From Lachnospiraceae bacterium (lineage in GTDB: Bacteria > Bacillota > Clostridia > Lachnospirales > Lachnospiraceae): 64,000 nt of DNA. The notes under the pieces were generated by a model that did not search any database, was not told the DNA's origin, and was given only the letters and a program-made list of their open reading frames with translations. Position 1 is the first letter of the stretch; the number at the start of each line of letters is the position of its first letter. The stretch is from the NCBI GenBank assembly GCA_902363445.1, contig CABJAB010000006.1, positions 124,001 through 188,000 on the forward strand, read 5' to 3'. A program made the translations under genes and the position numbers. Positions 41,758-50,516 of this stretch are shown here, in pieces.

Positions 41758-42819
41758 TCAGTCTTCGATTTTTACGACAGGCTTGATCAGATCGGCAGGC
41801 TTGTCTCTCATCAGGAACAGCGCCTCTTCCACATGCTCCCAGCCCTCAAATACATGGGTGCTCAGAGGTGAAAGATCCAGCTTTCCGGATGAGACCAGCG
41901 CTCCCAGCTTCTCCATACGCAGGCGTCCGCCCGGCATCAGTCCGCCGTTGATCTGTTTGTGGCCCATTCCTACGCCCCATTCAACACGGGGGATGTCGAT
42001 CACTTCGCCGGAACCCAGGTAATTGACATTGCCAATCTTTCCGCCGGGTTTCAGGCACTTTACCGCTTCTGAGAAGGTCTTTACACTGCCGCCCGCGATC
42101 ACGACCTTGTCCACGCCCTTTCCGCCGGTCATCTCCAGTACCTGCTCGGCGATCGGGCCGTTTTTATAGCTGACAAAATCTGTCGCTCCATATCCCCTAG
42201 CTGCTTCTACACAAACGGGCCTGGTGCCGACCGCGATGATCCTGGCCGCTCCGCGGAGATTCGCTCCCGCTACAGACATCAGGCCTACAGGACCGATTCC
42301 GATCACCAGAACGGTATCTCCAAACTGTACGTCTGCCAGCTCAACGCCGTGAAATCCGGTGGGAACCATATCAGAGAGCATACACGCGTCTACTGTATTG
42401 ATATTGTCCGGAAGCAGAGCCAGGTTTCCGTCCGCATCGTTCACATGGAAAAATTCTGAGAACACGCCGTCTTTGAAGTTGGAAAACTTCCAGCCTGCCA
42501 GCATGCCCCCTGAATGCATGGAATATCCGGCCTGGGCCTCCAATGAGTTCCAGTCGGGAGTGATAGCAGGAACCAGGACACGGTCTCCCGGCTTAAAATC
42601 CTTGACAAGCTCTCCTACCTCTACTACCTCCGCGCAGCCTTCATGGCCGAGGATCATATTATGGCGGTCTCCGATAGCTCCCTCCCAAAGCGTATGTACG
42701 TCTGACGTACAAATGGCGATTGCAAGGGGCTTACAGATCGCATCCATCGGTCCGCATTTCGGTTTTTCTTTTTCAATCCATCCCGATTCACCGATTTTTA
42801 ACATTGCATAACCTTTCAT
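41758..42819 (-). CDS. NADP-type secondary alcohol dehydrogenase (zinc MDR family)
   Basis: A 353-residue zinc dehydrogenase very close in layout to the clostridial and Thermoanaerobacter secondary alcohol dehydrogenases: it starts MKGYAMLKIGESGWIEKEKP, has catalytic zinc ligands in ICTSDVHT (Cys about 37), MILGHEG (His about 59) and SDMVPTGFHG (Asp about 150), keeps AGWKFSNFKDGVF, and VGTRP (about 198) where the NADP-binding enzymes have GSRP. It interconverts ketones and secondary alcohols such as acetone and 2-propanol. AAAGGAG precedes the ATG. A clear promoter with an inverted repeat lies upstream. Confidence 0.93.
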   Translation of the reverse strand: MKGYAMLKIGESGWIEKEKPKCGPMDAICKPLAIAICTSDVHTLWEGAIGDRHNMILGHEGCAEVVEVGELVKDFKPGDRVLVPAITPDWNSLEAQAGYSMHSGGMLAGWKFSNFKDGVFSEFFHVNDADGNLALLPDNINTVDACMLSDMVPTGFHGVELADVQFGDTVLVIGIGPVGLMSVAGANLRGAARIIAVGTRPVCVEAARGYGATDFVSYKNGPIAEQVLEMTGGKGVDKVVIAGGSVKTFSEAVKCLKPGGKIGNVNYLGSGEVIDIPRVEWGVGMGHKQINGGLMPGGRLRMEKLGALVSSGKLDLSPLSTHVFEGWEHVEEALFLMRDKPADLIKPVVKIED

Positions 42820-42863
42820 GTTCTATATCTCCTTTCCATCCTTTAATACCAAAAGATGTTTTA

Positions 42864-42902
42864 AGTATATCACTAATAGGTTATGTAATCAATCAGTAAC
42901 CT
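42864..42902 (-). promoter_or_regulatory. Promoter and candidate operator of the alcohol dehydrogenase gene
   Basis: Reverse strand -35 TTGATT (42887-42892), 17-bp spacer, -10 TATACT (42864-42869). The inverted repeat AGGTTA (42878-42883) / TAACCT (42897-42902) straddles the -35 box. Confidence 0.68.
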
Positions 42903-42921
42903 TTTGGCAGTTTCACTAAAA

Positions 42922-43638
42922 TTATAGGACCTTATCTGTACCATTTGCCAGAATTCCTCCGTTCAGCTCTTCCATAACGGAAAGAGCTGAACCAAGCCCC
43001 AGCCCGAAGCGGCTGCAGCCTTCTTTTTCCATGGCAAAGATCGTGCCGGCCGTACGGATCCCTCCCGCCGCCTTTAGTTTGATCCTTCCCCCCGCCTGAG
43101 AGGCCATGATCTTTATATGCTCCAGCTTCGTCTTCTCCGCATACCAGCCTGTGCTCGTCTTGACATAATCGGCTCCGGCCTCCGCGCACAAGTCCACCGC
43201 CCGGCGCATCTCCTGCTCTGTCAGTCGGGGAGCTTCGATGATCACCTTCACCGGTATTCCAGAAGCATTCTCGATCACGGCCCTGATTTCTTCCGTCACC
43301 CAGGTATACTCGCCGCTCCGGAATGCCGTCAGATTCATGACCATGTCCATTTCCCCGCAGCCCATCTCCCGGAGTTCTCTGGCCTGTCTCCCTTTCTGAG
43401 CCACCGTGTCGCCGCCTCCCGGAAAGCTGATGACGCCTCCCGTGCGGATATCCGGCTCATCCCGCAGCTTTTCCGCCACATAGCCGCTGAATGCCGGAAG
43501 AGTGAACACACAAACGAAGCGGTATTTCCTGGCCGCCTCTATCATCCTGTTAATCTCATCCCTGGTATGGAACGCCTGGACACAGCTGATATCAATATGC
43601 CTGGCCAGCCTCCGTGTTTCTGTACTCCTGTCTTCCAT
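42922..43638 (-). CDS. deoC: Deoxyribose-phosphate aldolase (DeoC family)
   Basis: A 238-residue DeoC. Features: ARHIDISCVQAFHTRDEINRM, FVCVFTLPAF, a GGDTVAQKGRQARELREMGCGEMDMVMN run (about 80-108), the Schiff-base lysine in ADYVKTSTGWY (about 162) and the second lysine in RIKLKAAGGIRTAGT (about 190). It cleaves deoxyribose-5-phosphate to glyceraldehyde-3-phosphate and acetaldehyde, or acts on a related compound. ATG 43638 starts one base after the GntR stop codon; ATG 43656 would overlap. Cotranscribed with the regulator, its likely local controller. Confidence 0.88.
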   Translation of the reverse strand: MEDRSTETRRLARHIDISCVQAFHTRDEINRMIEAARKYRFVCVFTLPAFSGYVAEKLRDEPDIRTGGVISFPGGGDTVAQKGRQARELREMGCGEMDMVMNLTAFRSGEYTWVTEEIRAVIENASGIPVKVIIEAPRLTEQEMRRAVDLCAEAGADYVKTSTGWYAEKTKLEHIKIMASQAGGRIKLKAAGGIRTAGTIFAMEKEGCSRFGLGLGSALSVMEELNGGILANGTDKVL

Positions 43639-43639
43639 T

Positions 43640-44371
43640 CTATTTACTTCTCCCATGCCCGTGAATTTCCACCTCATACCGGCTGCCTATGATCCTTACA
43701 TAGTCCATACATATGGGCCTGTTCTCATGATAGCAGACCCGGCGCACCACTAAAAGCGCATCTCTCGGCTTAATGCCCAGGATCTGAGCCTCCATAAAGG
43801 TGGCCGATACCGCGGATATCCTGTCCTTCGTGCTGTCAATGGTAATCCCGTAGGTTTCCTCCAGAAACTGATAAAGGGCCACAAACTTGTCCTGGTATTT
43901 TTCTATACCCGGAACGAAAGAATATGGAATATAATTTTCCATGATCGTCACAGGATTATCATCCGCCAGCTGCAGGCGCTGCACCCGCGCAAGCTTCGTA
44001 CCGCCGGGTATCTCCAGTTCCTCCGCCGCTTCTCCCACGGCATCCACGATATCGATCATCATACTTCCCGTGGAAACTGCATAGCCCTTTTTCCTCAGAG
44101 ATTCTGTAACCGAGGTCACCTTATTATAATCCTGCGTCGCCTTATGATCACAGACCTTTGTACCGCAGCCCTGCCGAACCTCCAGGATATTCTCCTGGCT
44201 GAGCATCTTCACCGCCTTCCGGACCGTGGTCCTGCTCACACCGTATATTCCTTCCAATTCGCTTTCCTTTGGAAGAAAGCTGTTGACTGGATAGGTTCCT
44301 TTTTGAATCTCCGCCTTCAGTCCCCGGTACACTTTCATGTAGACCGGTTCATTTGTCCTGTTGTTTTCCAT
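43640..44371 (-). CDS. GntR-family regulator, HutC/UTRA type
   Basis: A 243-residue GntR protein. N-terminal winged helix MKVYRGLKAEIQKGTYPVNSFLP with ESELEGIYGVSRTTVRKAVKML (about 35-58) and QGCGTKV wing; C-terminal UTRA domain with IPGGTKLARVQRLQ, MENYIPYSFVPGIEKY and ALLVVRRVCYHENRPICMDYV (about 215). UTRA domains bind sugar phosphates or amino acids. ATG 44371 has GGAG about 10 bases upstream; the upstream ATG at 44386 has none. deoC follows directly, so a nucleoside or deoxy-sugar signal is a reasonable guess. Confidence 0.9.
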   Translation of the reverse strand: MENNRTNEPVYMKVYRGLKAEIQKGTYPVNSFLPKESELEGIYGVSRTTVRKAVKMLSQENILEVRQGCGTKVCDHKATQDYNKVTSVTESLRKKGYAVSTGSMMIDIVDAVGEAAEELEIPGGTKLARVQRLQLADDNPVTIMENYIPYSFVPGIEKYQDKFVALYQFLEETYGITIDSTKDRISAVSATFMEAQILGIKPRDALLVVRRVCYHENRPICMDYVRIIGSRYEVEIHGHGRSK

Positions 44372-44473
44372 TCTCTCCCACTCCATACGTACTTCATTAC
44401 TGTGCCACAAGTTTATCATATTTAGGAGACCGTTACAACAAAGGATTCTGTCAGACTGAATCGTCTTTTTCTC

Positions 44474-45622
44474 TCACTCCGCCTTTTTTACAGGATTTTC
44501 CAACAGGACTGTGACGGTTGTCCCCATACCCTCAGCACTTTCTATTTCGACCGTTCCATGAAAACGTCCTATGATCGTTTTAACCACGGCAAGACCCAAT
44601 CCGGAACCCGGAATCTTTTGGGATCTGGACCGATCGGCGCGATAAAAGGGTTCAAATACATGACGAAGAGCCTCTTCCGGCATACCGATTCCCGTATCCG
44701 ATACCTGTACCTGCACATGGCTGCCCAAATCTGAAAGCATGACCGACACTCGCCCCTTCGGCCGATTGTATTTCACGGCATTTTCCACCAGATTAAAAAA
44801 GGCGCGGTAAAATAGGATCGGATCTCCAAGTACAGGCCGGCAATCTCCGGAAATGGTTAAAGAAATACCTTCCGTTTCTGCCTTGAACAGAAGCTCCGAA
44901 AAAATCAAATTCAGAAGCGGCTGCAAAGCGATCTCTTTTTCCGTTTCGCCGTCTGCTCCGCGAGTAAGGGCCAGCAGGGCGTCCACCGTCCCGATCAGCC
45001 GCTCCAGGCTCACTTTTGCCGCCTGGGTAAATTCTCTGTACTCCTCTTTGGACGGTTCTTCATCCATTTCCAGTACCTGAAGTGAAGTCTTGATGACAGC
45101 CAGCGGCGTTTTCAGCTCATGGGCGGCGTTGGAAGCAAAATTTTTCTGTACCTCAAAGGACTCTTCCAGCCGCTCCAGCATGGAATTATAAGAATCTGTA
45201 AGCTGGCGGACCTCTCCTGTCGCCTCAGGCAGTTCCACTCGTTTATCGAGCCGCTCCTGGCTTACATTTTGAATAGATGAAATCAGCGCAGTCAGAGGGC
45301 GCAGTAACCTTCCGGCGATCCAATATGTGACCAGCACGGAAATGAGGATCGCCGCCGCCATCACCGCCACCCCCTGGATAGAAAACTGCCTGGATGCCGT
45401 GGAGAATGGCGAAGTCTCCTCCGTTAAGATCAGCTCTCCGTCCGGCCAGCTTTGCTCTGCCTTCCCGGTATCCGAAAAAATCTTATCCGGAGAATCTGAT
45501 ACCAGCATACTGTAGTAACCCCGGGCAGAAAAGATGGAGTTAACAGTCAGGGCCGCGCAGGCCAAAGTAAGTACCGTCCCTACTAAAAGGGTGATCTTAA
45601 GGCGCAGCGGCCACTTCTTCAT
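44474..45622 (-). CDS. Sensor histidine kinase
   Basis: A 382-residue membrane kinase: TM1 at about 10-28, a short extracytoplasmic sensor region (about 30-80), TM2 at about 84-104, a HAMP domain (about 105-157), HisKA with the phospho-acceptor in NAAHELKTPLAVIKTSL (about 165), and HATPase with NLVENAVKYNRPKG, DTGIGMPEEALRHVF and GSGLGLAVVKTIIGRF. It overlaps the response regulator gene by four bases (ATGA). The ligand is unknown; the small sensor loop suggests an envelope signal. The cotranscribed peptidase upstream may be a target or part of sensing. Confidence 0.94.
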   Translation of the reverse strand: MKKWPLRLKITLLVGTVLTLACAALTVNSIFSARGYYSMLVSDSPDKIFSDTGKAEQSWPDGELILTEETSPFSTASRQFSIQGVAVMAAAILISVLVTYWIAGRLLRPLTALISSIQNVSQERLDKRVELPEATGEVRQLTDSYNSMLERLEESFEVQKNFASNAAHELKTPLAVIKTSLQVLEMDEEPSKEEYREFTQAAKVSLERLIGTVDALLALTRGADGETEKEIALQPLLNLIFSELLFKAETEGISLTISGDCRPVLGDPILFYRAFFNLVENAVKYNRPKGRVSVMLSDLGSHVQVQVSDTGIGMPEEALRHVFEPFYRADRSRSQKIPGSGLGLAVVKTIIGRFHGTVEIESAEGMGTTVTVLLENPVKKAE

Positions 45623-46305
45623 ATCGTCTCTCCCTCTCTTTTCATTCGGTAGCCGTGTCCTCGTACCGTAACGATCAAATCCGCAGAACCAGAGACAGCA
45701 GCTAATTTTTTTCGCAGGGATGAAATATGGAACCGAAAGGAATTGGAAAAAAGATCCGCTTCACTGTCCCACACATGCTCGATCAGTTCCTCCTGCGATA
45801 ATATTCGTTCCTGATGAGCCATCAGATATTCCAAAATGGAAAATTCCTTCTTGGTCAGCTCCACCGGTTCTTCCCTCCAAAAGACCATTCTTGCCGCGGT
45901 GTCCGCCCTGAGTCCGCCGCAAACCAAATTGACATCTCTTGTCCGCAGCTCCTGCCGCAATAGAGAACGAATCCGCGCCTCCAGTTCCGCGAAATCAAAC
46001 GGCTTTGTAAGATAGTCATTGCTTCCTTCGTCCAGCCCTGTGATTTTATCACATACGCCGCTCCTGGCAGAGAGGATCAATACCCGCAGATCAGGATCGT
46101 TTTCCCGTATCTTCCGCAGTACCTCCATTCCGTCCAGCTTAGGCAGGTTCAGGTCCAGGATCATCAGGTCATAATTATTGAGCCCGTACCGTTCCAGCGC
46201 TTCTTCCCCGTCATAGGCGCAATCTACCGCATAACCACGTTTTCGCAGACCCTTCGCAATAGACCGTGACAGCAATTCCTCGTCTTCTACCAGCAGCAGT
46301 TTCAC
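45619..46305 (-). CDS. OmpR/PhoB-family response regulator
   Basis: A 228-residue regulator. Receiver domain with acidic pocket LLVEDEELL, phospho-acceptor Asp in DLMILDLNLPKLDG (about 51), Thr/Ser and Lys (YLTKPFDFAELEARI); C-terminal winged helix with VELTKKEFSILEYLMAHQ and NSFRFHISSLRKKL. GTG 46305 has AGGAGAG 8 bases upstream and gives the usual VKLLLVEDE start; the ATG at 46323 lacks a site. Translationally coupled to the kinase. Confidence 0.95.
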   Translation of the reverse strand: MKLLLVEDEELLSRSIAKGLRKRGYAVDCAYDGEEALERYGLNNYDLMILDLNLPKLDGMEVLRKIRENDPDLRVLILSARSGVCDKITGLDEGSNDYLTKPFDFAELEARIRSLLRQELRTRDVNLVCGGLRADTAARMVFWREEPVELTKKEFSILEYLMAHQERILSQEELIEHVWDSEADLFSNSFRFHISSLRKKLAAVSGSADLIVTVRGHGYRMKREGETI

Positions 46306-46359
46306 GCCTGTCTCTCCTCTCACATATACCGTGTTCTTTAAACAGTCTGCACAGCTTTT

Positions 46360-47886
46360 CTAGTCAAGCCGCAGGTACTCTTCCATCAGCGACTTTACCT
46401 CCCGGCTGTCATCGTGCCGGTATACCATATCCACAAAGTCCTGTGTATGCGCTTCTTTCAGACCGAAAGTCGAATAATAATCCTGCATCATGTCATAAAA
46501 AGCTTTTTCTCCCATGAGCTGCATCAGGTCATACAGGAATACCTGCCCCCGGAAATATACAGAGCTCGTATACATTTGTCCAAGCTCTTCATAGGAATCA
46601 TTGAGAAAAGTTCCTTTATAGTAATCTGCATCTTTCCTGTTCTGATCCACAAGTTCCTTCATTTCTTCCTCAGAGCCAAACTCTCCCAGATAGAGTAGGG
46701 CGCCAAAAGAAGCAAAGCTTTCATCCAGCCACGCCTCGCGGTAAGAATTGTTCCCCACCGCAGCATAGAACCACTGATGGGCAACCTCATGAGAAGTGGT
46801 ATCCTGAACATTGACCGCCAAATCCGCATCAGAGCCGCTCTCGCCCGCCATGCCGGTGTAATCAGTGACCCGGACATAGGCTGGATATTCAATCCCGGTG
46901 AGATAATCATTGGTCATGACAATGTCCAGGCTCTCATATGGATATTTTCCAAAGAGCCGGGAAAAAAACCCCATCGATTCAAGCCCCGTCTGGAGCATGA
47001 TCTGTCCCTGCTCCTCGGCGTCCGCGTTGTCGAAATAATAACTGTTTACTTCAACACCGTCAACGGTTCCGCTCATTTTCTTCAAGCAGTTGCTGACCGT
47101 GACCGCCACATCGCGCATATTCTCGGCAATGACTTTCCATGTGTTCATTCCGTTTTTCGTCCCCGTCTTTTCTTCGTGTCCGGAAGCGATCACCGTATAT
47201 CCGTCAGGTACAGTCAGATTGACAATATAATCGGCGGCCTTTGAATAAAAGCATTCTCCGTCAAAGATAAACGGATCATGCTGCCAGGCGCCGTTCTCAT
47301 AAATAGCAAGGACTGGGTAAAACTGTGACAGCTCAAAAAGAAGCTTTCCTTCCTCCGGCTCCGACCAGCGAAAACGAATGGAATCATCCGGAATATCTGC
47401 CTGGAATTCAATCTCGATCTGCATTTTCCCGCCGGGGACCAACGGATTGTCCAGATTCGCATAAACCATTGAAACATCTTCTTCATCACGAGTGTGGCTG
47501 AGTTCCTTTCCCGTATCAAGGTTTTTGATCCGGATCAGCTCACTCGTGCCGGCGGGACGTTCTCCCAGCATCTCTTCCAGTGTTTTATAGATGGCAGGGA
47601 TATAATCCCGTAGGCCGAGCTGATCCCATTCATCGCCGCTGGTATTATTTACCTCAATCTTCACTTTGCCCGTTATAGACTTCTGTTCCGTATCCAAAGT
47701 CAGATCGATGGTATAACGATCGCGGATCTCATTTCCCTGAGGCGCTGCTGCCACAGCACCCGGCCCGGAACCGGATGTATTTTCTTTAGTCTCCGCCCCT
47801 TTATCAATTTTCCCGCCGCAGCCGGATAAAAAAAGAACAAGAGACAGAATAACCGCCAGTATAGGCTTTGACTTTATTTTTCTCAT
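46360..47886 (-). CDS. M1-family metallopeptidase-like lipoprotein
   Basis: A 508-residue exported lipoprotein (signal peptide, lipobox LFLSGCGGK, Cys about 23) with an M1 aminopeptidase-type body: an N-terminal beta domain (DRYTIDLTLDTEQKSITGKVKIEV), and the zinc site TTSHEVAHQWFYAAVG (about 370) with the third ligand in WLDESFASFGALLYLGEF. It probably trims peptides outside the cell. GGAG is six bases before ATG 47886. It is 55 bp upstream of, and likely cotranscribed with, the response regulator and kinase. Confidence 0.88.
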   Translation of the reverse strand: MRKIKSKPILAVILSLVLFLSGCGGKIDKGAETKENTSGSGPGAVAAAPQGNEIRDRYTIDLTLDTEQKSITGKVKIEVNNTSGDEWDQLGLRDYIPAIYKTLEEMLGERPAGTSELIRIKNLDTGKELSHTRDEEDVSMVYANLDNPLVPGGKMQIEIEFQADIPDDSIRFRWSEPEEGKLLFELSQFYPVLAIYENGAWQHDPFIFDGECFYSKAADYIVNLTVPDGYTVIASGHEEKTGTKNGMNTWKVIAENMRDVAVTVSNCLKKMSGTVDGVEVNSYYFDNADAEEQGQIMLQTGLESMGFFSRLFGKYPYESLDIVMTNDYLTGIEYPAYVRVTDYTGMAGESGSDADLAVNVQDTTSHEVAHQWFYAAVGNNSYREAWLDESFASFGALLYLGEFGSEEEMKELVDQNRKDADYYKGTFLNDSYEELGQMYTSSVYFRGQVFLYDLMQLMGEKAFYDMMQDYYSTFGLKEAHTQDFVDMVYRHDDSREVKSLMEEYLRLD

Positions 47887-48015
47887 CTTAATCTCCATTT
47901 TACTTCATATGCTCTTCCACAAGTAACGCAGACAGTATACCACAAACGATGTTAGGGGAAGTTTAGATTTTTCATGATGTATAATGGAAATATTAAACTA
48001 AAAAATATTGCTCAT

Positions 48016-48765
48016 TTACTTTTTGAGTATCCTTTTTAAGCTGGCGGCGTCTAATAAATTCACCGTCTCAAACCTTCCTTTATAAAATACAGCCCAGTTA
48101 TTAAAAACACAAGGCAGTTCCTTCGCTTTCTGCAGTGTGTCCACTTGTATGAAGGACACGGGGACGCCGTCCTGTTCACAATATCGTTTTACCCTTTCCA
48201 TGTTCTGGCAGATATACGGGCACTGCATATCATAGTAAATCGTCAGTTCTTTATTTTCAATCTCCGGTTTTTTAACATGCTGCGAGAAGCTAGGCCGCGT
48301 TCCGTCAAATGAAAGCGCCAGCAGATTATATCCATAGTCAGTGGTATCTACAACCTCGAATCCAAACTTCTTCGCAAACGCCTGGTCGGACAGCCAGGAC
48401 TTCTGTTTTTGTGCTCCTAGCATGCAGACACCGGATTTCCCCTTTTCCCTGGCGTCCGCCAGACAATATTCCATCAGAGATCTCCCATATCCTTTCCCCT
48501 TATGGTCGCCTAAAACCCATAAGCAGTACAGATAATAATAATTGTCGCCTATTATGGGAACCCATGCCGTTTCAAGAGGAGCATATTCAATAAAAACGAC
48601 AGCCGTTTCATTTAGCTTTCTAAAAACATGGCCTTCCTTCAGCCGTTCTGAGAGCCATTGCCTCTTCGCCTCGATGCCTTGATGCGGCTTTTTGCTGCGG
48701 ATTATGCAGCATAAATGCTCATCAGCAAGGTTCTCTGTAGTTATGTTGATAAAATCAGGTTCCAT
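48016..48765 (-). CDS. YoaP-like GNAT acetyltransferase with thioredoxin-fold tail
   Basis: A 249-residue two-domain protein. Residues 1-150 are a GNAT domain with the acetyl-CoA loop LWVLGDHKGKGYGRSLMEYCL (about 85-105). Residues 175-249 (LTIYYDMQCPYICQNMERVKRYC ... VFNNWAVFYKGRFETVNLLD) look like a thioredoxin-like domain with CPYIC in the active-site position. The combination is that of B. subtilis YoaP. Substrate unknown. ATG 48765 has GAGGAT upstream; an ATG six bases earlier is possible. Confidence 0.82.
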   Translation of the reverse strand: MEPDFINITTENLADEHLCCIIRSKKPHQGIEAKRQWLSERLKEGHVFRKLNETAVVFIEYAPLETAWVPIIGDNYYYLYCLWVLGDHKGKGYGRSLMEYCLADAREKGKSGVCMLGAQKQKSWLSDQAFAKKFGFEVVDTTDYGYNLLALSFDGTRPSFSQHVKKPEIENKELTIYYDMQCPYICQNMERVKRYCEQDGVPVSFIQVDTLQKAKELPCVFNNWAVFYKGRFETVNLLDAASLKRILKK

Positions 48766-48827
48766 GTGCATCCTCGCTTTCAGATTTCATGTCAGTTGCT
48801 TATCAAATTCCTTAAAATATTGCGTTC

Positions 48828-50108
48828 TTACACATTTGAGTATTTTTCCTTTATATATTCGGATACACATTCTATTTCTGGAAACAAAGTCGCTCGATTG
48901 ATTGAAAAGGCTTCTAATTGCTTCAGTAGTCTTCGTTTATGAGATATCAGAACAATCACTTTCTTCTTGTTATCCATGTACCTGAACTCTTCCAATGAAT
49001 GGCTAGAATTTCGTAAACCACATAAAATAAACGCACCATCTTGTTTTATTATACGCTTATTATTTTTAAGAGCATAAACAATGTAATTATTTAACAGATC
49101 ACTTTTGTTTATTTCAGGTTGAAATGCTGGTTTCTCCAAACGGATTTCGTGAACCAGCCTTTCAATCTCGAGATTAAATTTGTCATTATCAATTGTTTTA
49201 TCCTCAGCTAATCTACAGAACTTTTTCTGTACTTCATAAGGAAAAACGGGTAAACTCGCCAGTACAGAGACTGTATCGCTTTGAGGGTATTTTATTTCGT
49301 CATTATCCGCTGAGATCAATACCAACTCGCCATATGTTTCGGTTTGATTCTCACATGCAAAGTAGAGAGCAACCAACGGATTTCGGGTAATATCTAATAA
49401 ACGGGTAGGCAGCCCATAATGCTGCATTTCAACTAATTTTTCCAAATGCGTATGACATTTATCAAAGTCATCTGGACAATTTATAATTAACTCATGATAC
49501 ATTCGGCTCTCATTTTGTTCAAGGCTTTTTGATCTCATGACTGATGGTTCTAGAATATAGTTTGGATTGGCATGTCCACGAAAAAACAACTGTCCTTTTT
49601 TAAGTGTTAAAGATGATATCAAGTCATTTACTTCCGAAAGTGAAGAAAGAAAATGTATCTCAACCTTAGCCTTATTGTATACGACGCCTTGCGAAAAACA
49701 GATATTTCGCCGAATATCTTGAAACATTTCAACATGATTGTGTAAATCCATTGTAAATTTTTCTCTAGCCGCTGAATTTTTAAACGCCTGATAAATCCAA
49801 TTGACTATCGCACTTGATTCATCATATGTTTGTTTATATAAATTGAAATCATCCCTATCTTGATAATAGCCTAGTTTCTGACACCACATTTCTAATGCAG
49901 TATCTTCTGTAGGATAAGCTCCATCATATAATACTGCAAATCTAGACTTGATGTGTATGAGCCGTCTGCGAATATCTTCTTTTTTTATTTTCCCTAAAAT
50001 ATATACACTCATATTAAAGTATCCATCCGAAAGCATTTTATCTAAGCAAACATTTTTAAAAGCTTGTTGGATTGATGAAATACGGTATAGATCATCAAAA
50101 AAAAACAT
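48828..50108 (-). CDS. FRG-domain protein of unknown function, AT-rich
   Basis: A 426-residue protein with an FRG domain in its middle: QLFFRGHANPNYILEPSVMRS (about 172-195) holds the name-giving FRG, followed by ELIINCPDDFDKCHTHLEKLVEMQHYGLPTRLLDITRNPLVALYFAC (about 210-260), the conserved core. Flanking regions are helical and not recognised. AAGGAGG precedes ATG 50108. The gene is clearly richer in A/T than its neighbours and lies at the 3' side of a tRNA-Leu, signs of horizontal acquisition. Some FRG proteins occur in defence islands, but a role here is not shown. Confidence 0.85.
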   Translation of the reverse strand: MFFFDDLYRISSIQQAFKNVCLDKMLSDGYFNMSVYILGKIKKEDIRRRLIHIKSRFAVLYDGAYPTEDTALEMWCQKLGYYQDRDDFNLYKQTYDESSAIVNWIYQAFKNSAAREKFTMDLHNHVEMFQDIRRNICFSQGVVYNKAKVEIHFLSSLSEVNDLISSLTLKKGQLFFRGHANPNYILEPSVMRSKSLEQNESRMYHELIINCPDDFDKCHTHLEKLVEMQHYGLPTRLLDITRNPLVALYFACENQTETYGELVLISADNDEIKYPQSDTVSVLASLPVFPYEVQKKFCRLAEDKTIDNDKFNLEIERLVHEIRLEKPAFQPEINKSDLLNNYIVYALKNNKRIIKQDGAFILCGLRNSSHSLEEFRYMDNKKKVIVLISHKRRLLKQLEAFSINRATLFPEIECVSEYIKEKYSNV

Positions 50109-50284
50109 AATTACCTCCTTACACAACCTACCCTTACTGTTTCTTATCGTTTTTTATCAAAATCAAATATGCAGACATTTCCCGACAGTCTACTTCCCTC
50201 AGACACGATTAATTCATTAAAAGAATATAATTAATTTTACCAAAAGATTTTCTATTTCTCAACAAAAGACTAGAATATAAAAAA

Positions 50285-50337
50285 CAACGATATGAAGTAT
50301 GACATTCCCACAGAAATGTTCAAACTTCATATCGTCA
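50285..50337 (-). terminator. Terminator downstream of tRNA-Leu
   Basis: ACGATATGAAGT pairs with ACTTCATATCGT across a loop that forms a further small stem; on the reverse strand TTGTTTTTT follows. It lies about 10-60 bp after the 3' end of the tRNA. Confidence 0.82.
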
Positions 50338-50346
50338 TTCATCTGA

Positions 50347-50428
50347 TACGGATAGTGGGACTTGAACCCACATGCCTTTCGGCACAGGAACCTAAATCCT
50401 GCGTGTCTGCCAATTCCACCATATCCGT
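50347..50428 (-). tRNA. tRNA-Leu (anticodon UAG)
   Basis: Cloverleaf on the reverse strand: acceptor ACGGATA / TATCCGT with discriminator A, D-arm with GAATTGGCAGAC, anticodon stem CAGGA / TCCTG with loop TTTAGGT (anticodon TAG), long variable arm typical of class II tRNAs (TGCCGAAAGGCA), and T-arm GTGGG-TTCAAGT-CCCAC. CCA is not encoded. It reads CUN leucine codons. Confidence 0.93.
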
Positions 50429-50431
50429 AGG

Positions 50432-50466
50432 AAAAACTGCCGCACCGGCCTGAAACCGATGCGGTA
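50432..50466 (-). other. Terminator-like hairpin in the 5' leader of tRNA-Leu
   Basis: On the reverse strand an 11-bp stem with two imperfect positions (50456-50466 with 50438-50448) is followed by TTTTT (50432-50436), ending three bases before the tRNA. It could end the NSS transporter transcript or lie in the tRNA precursor. Confidence 0.6.
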
Positions 50467-50468
50467 TC

Positions 50469-50497
50469 ATCTTACCATTTCCGTCAAAAAAAGTCAA
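50469..50497 (-). promoter_or_regulatory. Likely promoter of tRNA-Leu
   Basis: Reverse strand -35 TTGACT (50492-50497), 17-bp spacer, -10 TAAGAT (50469-50474). The predicted start coincides with the base of the hairpin at 50438-50466. Confidence 0.6.
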
Positions 50498-50516
50498 CAT
50501 AACGGCGGGGTTCTAT

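Noticed and set aside
50108..50360. Attachment-site duplication of the tRNA-Leu 3' end
   Set aside because: No copy of the tRNA 3' sequence was seen at the far side of the FRG gene (48.7-48.8 kb); integration remains only a compositional inference.
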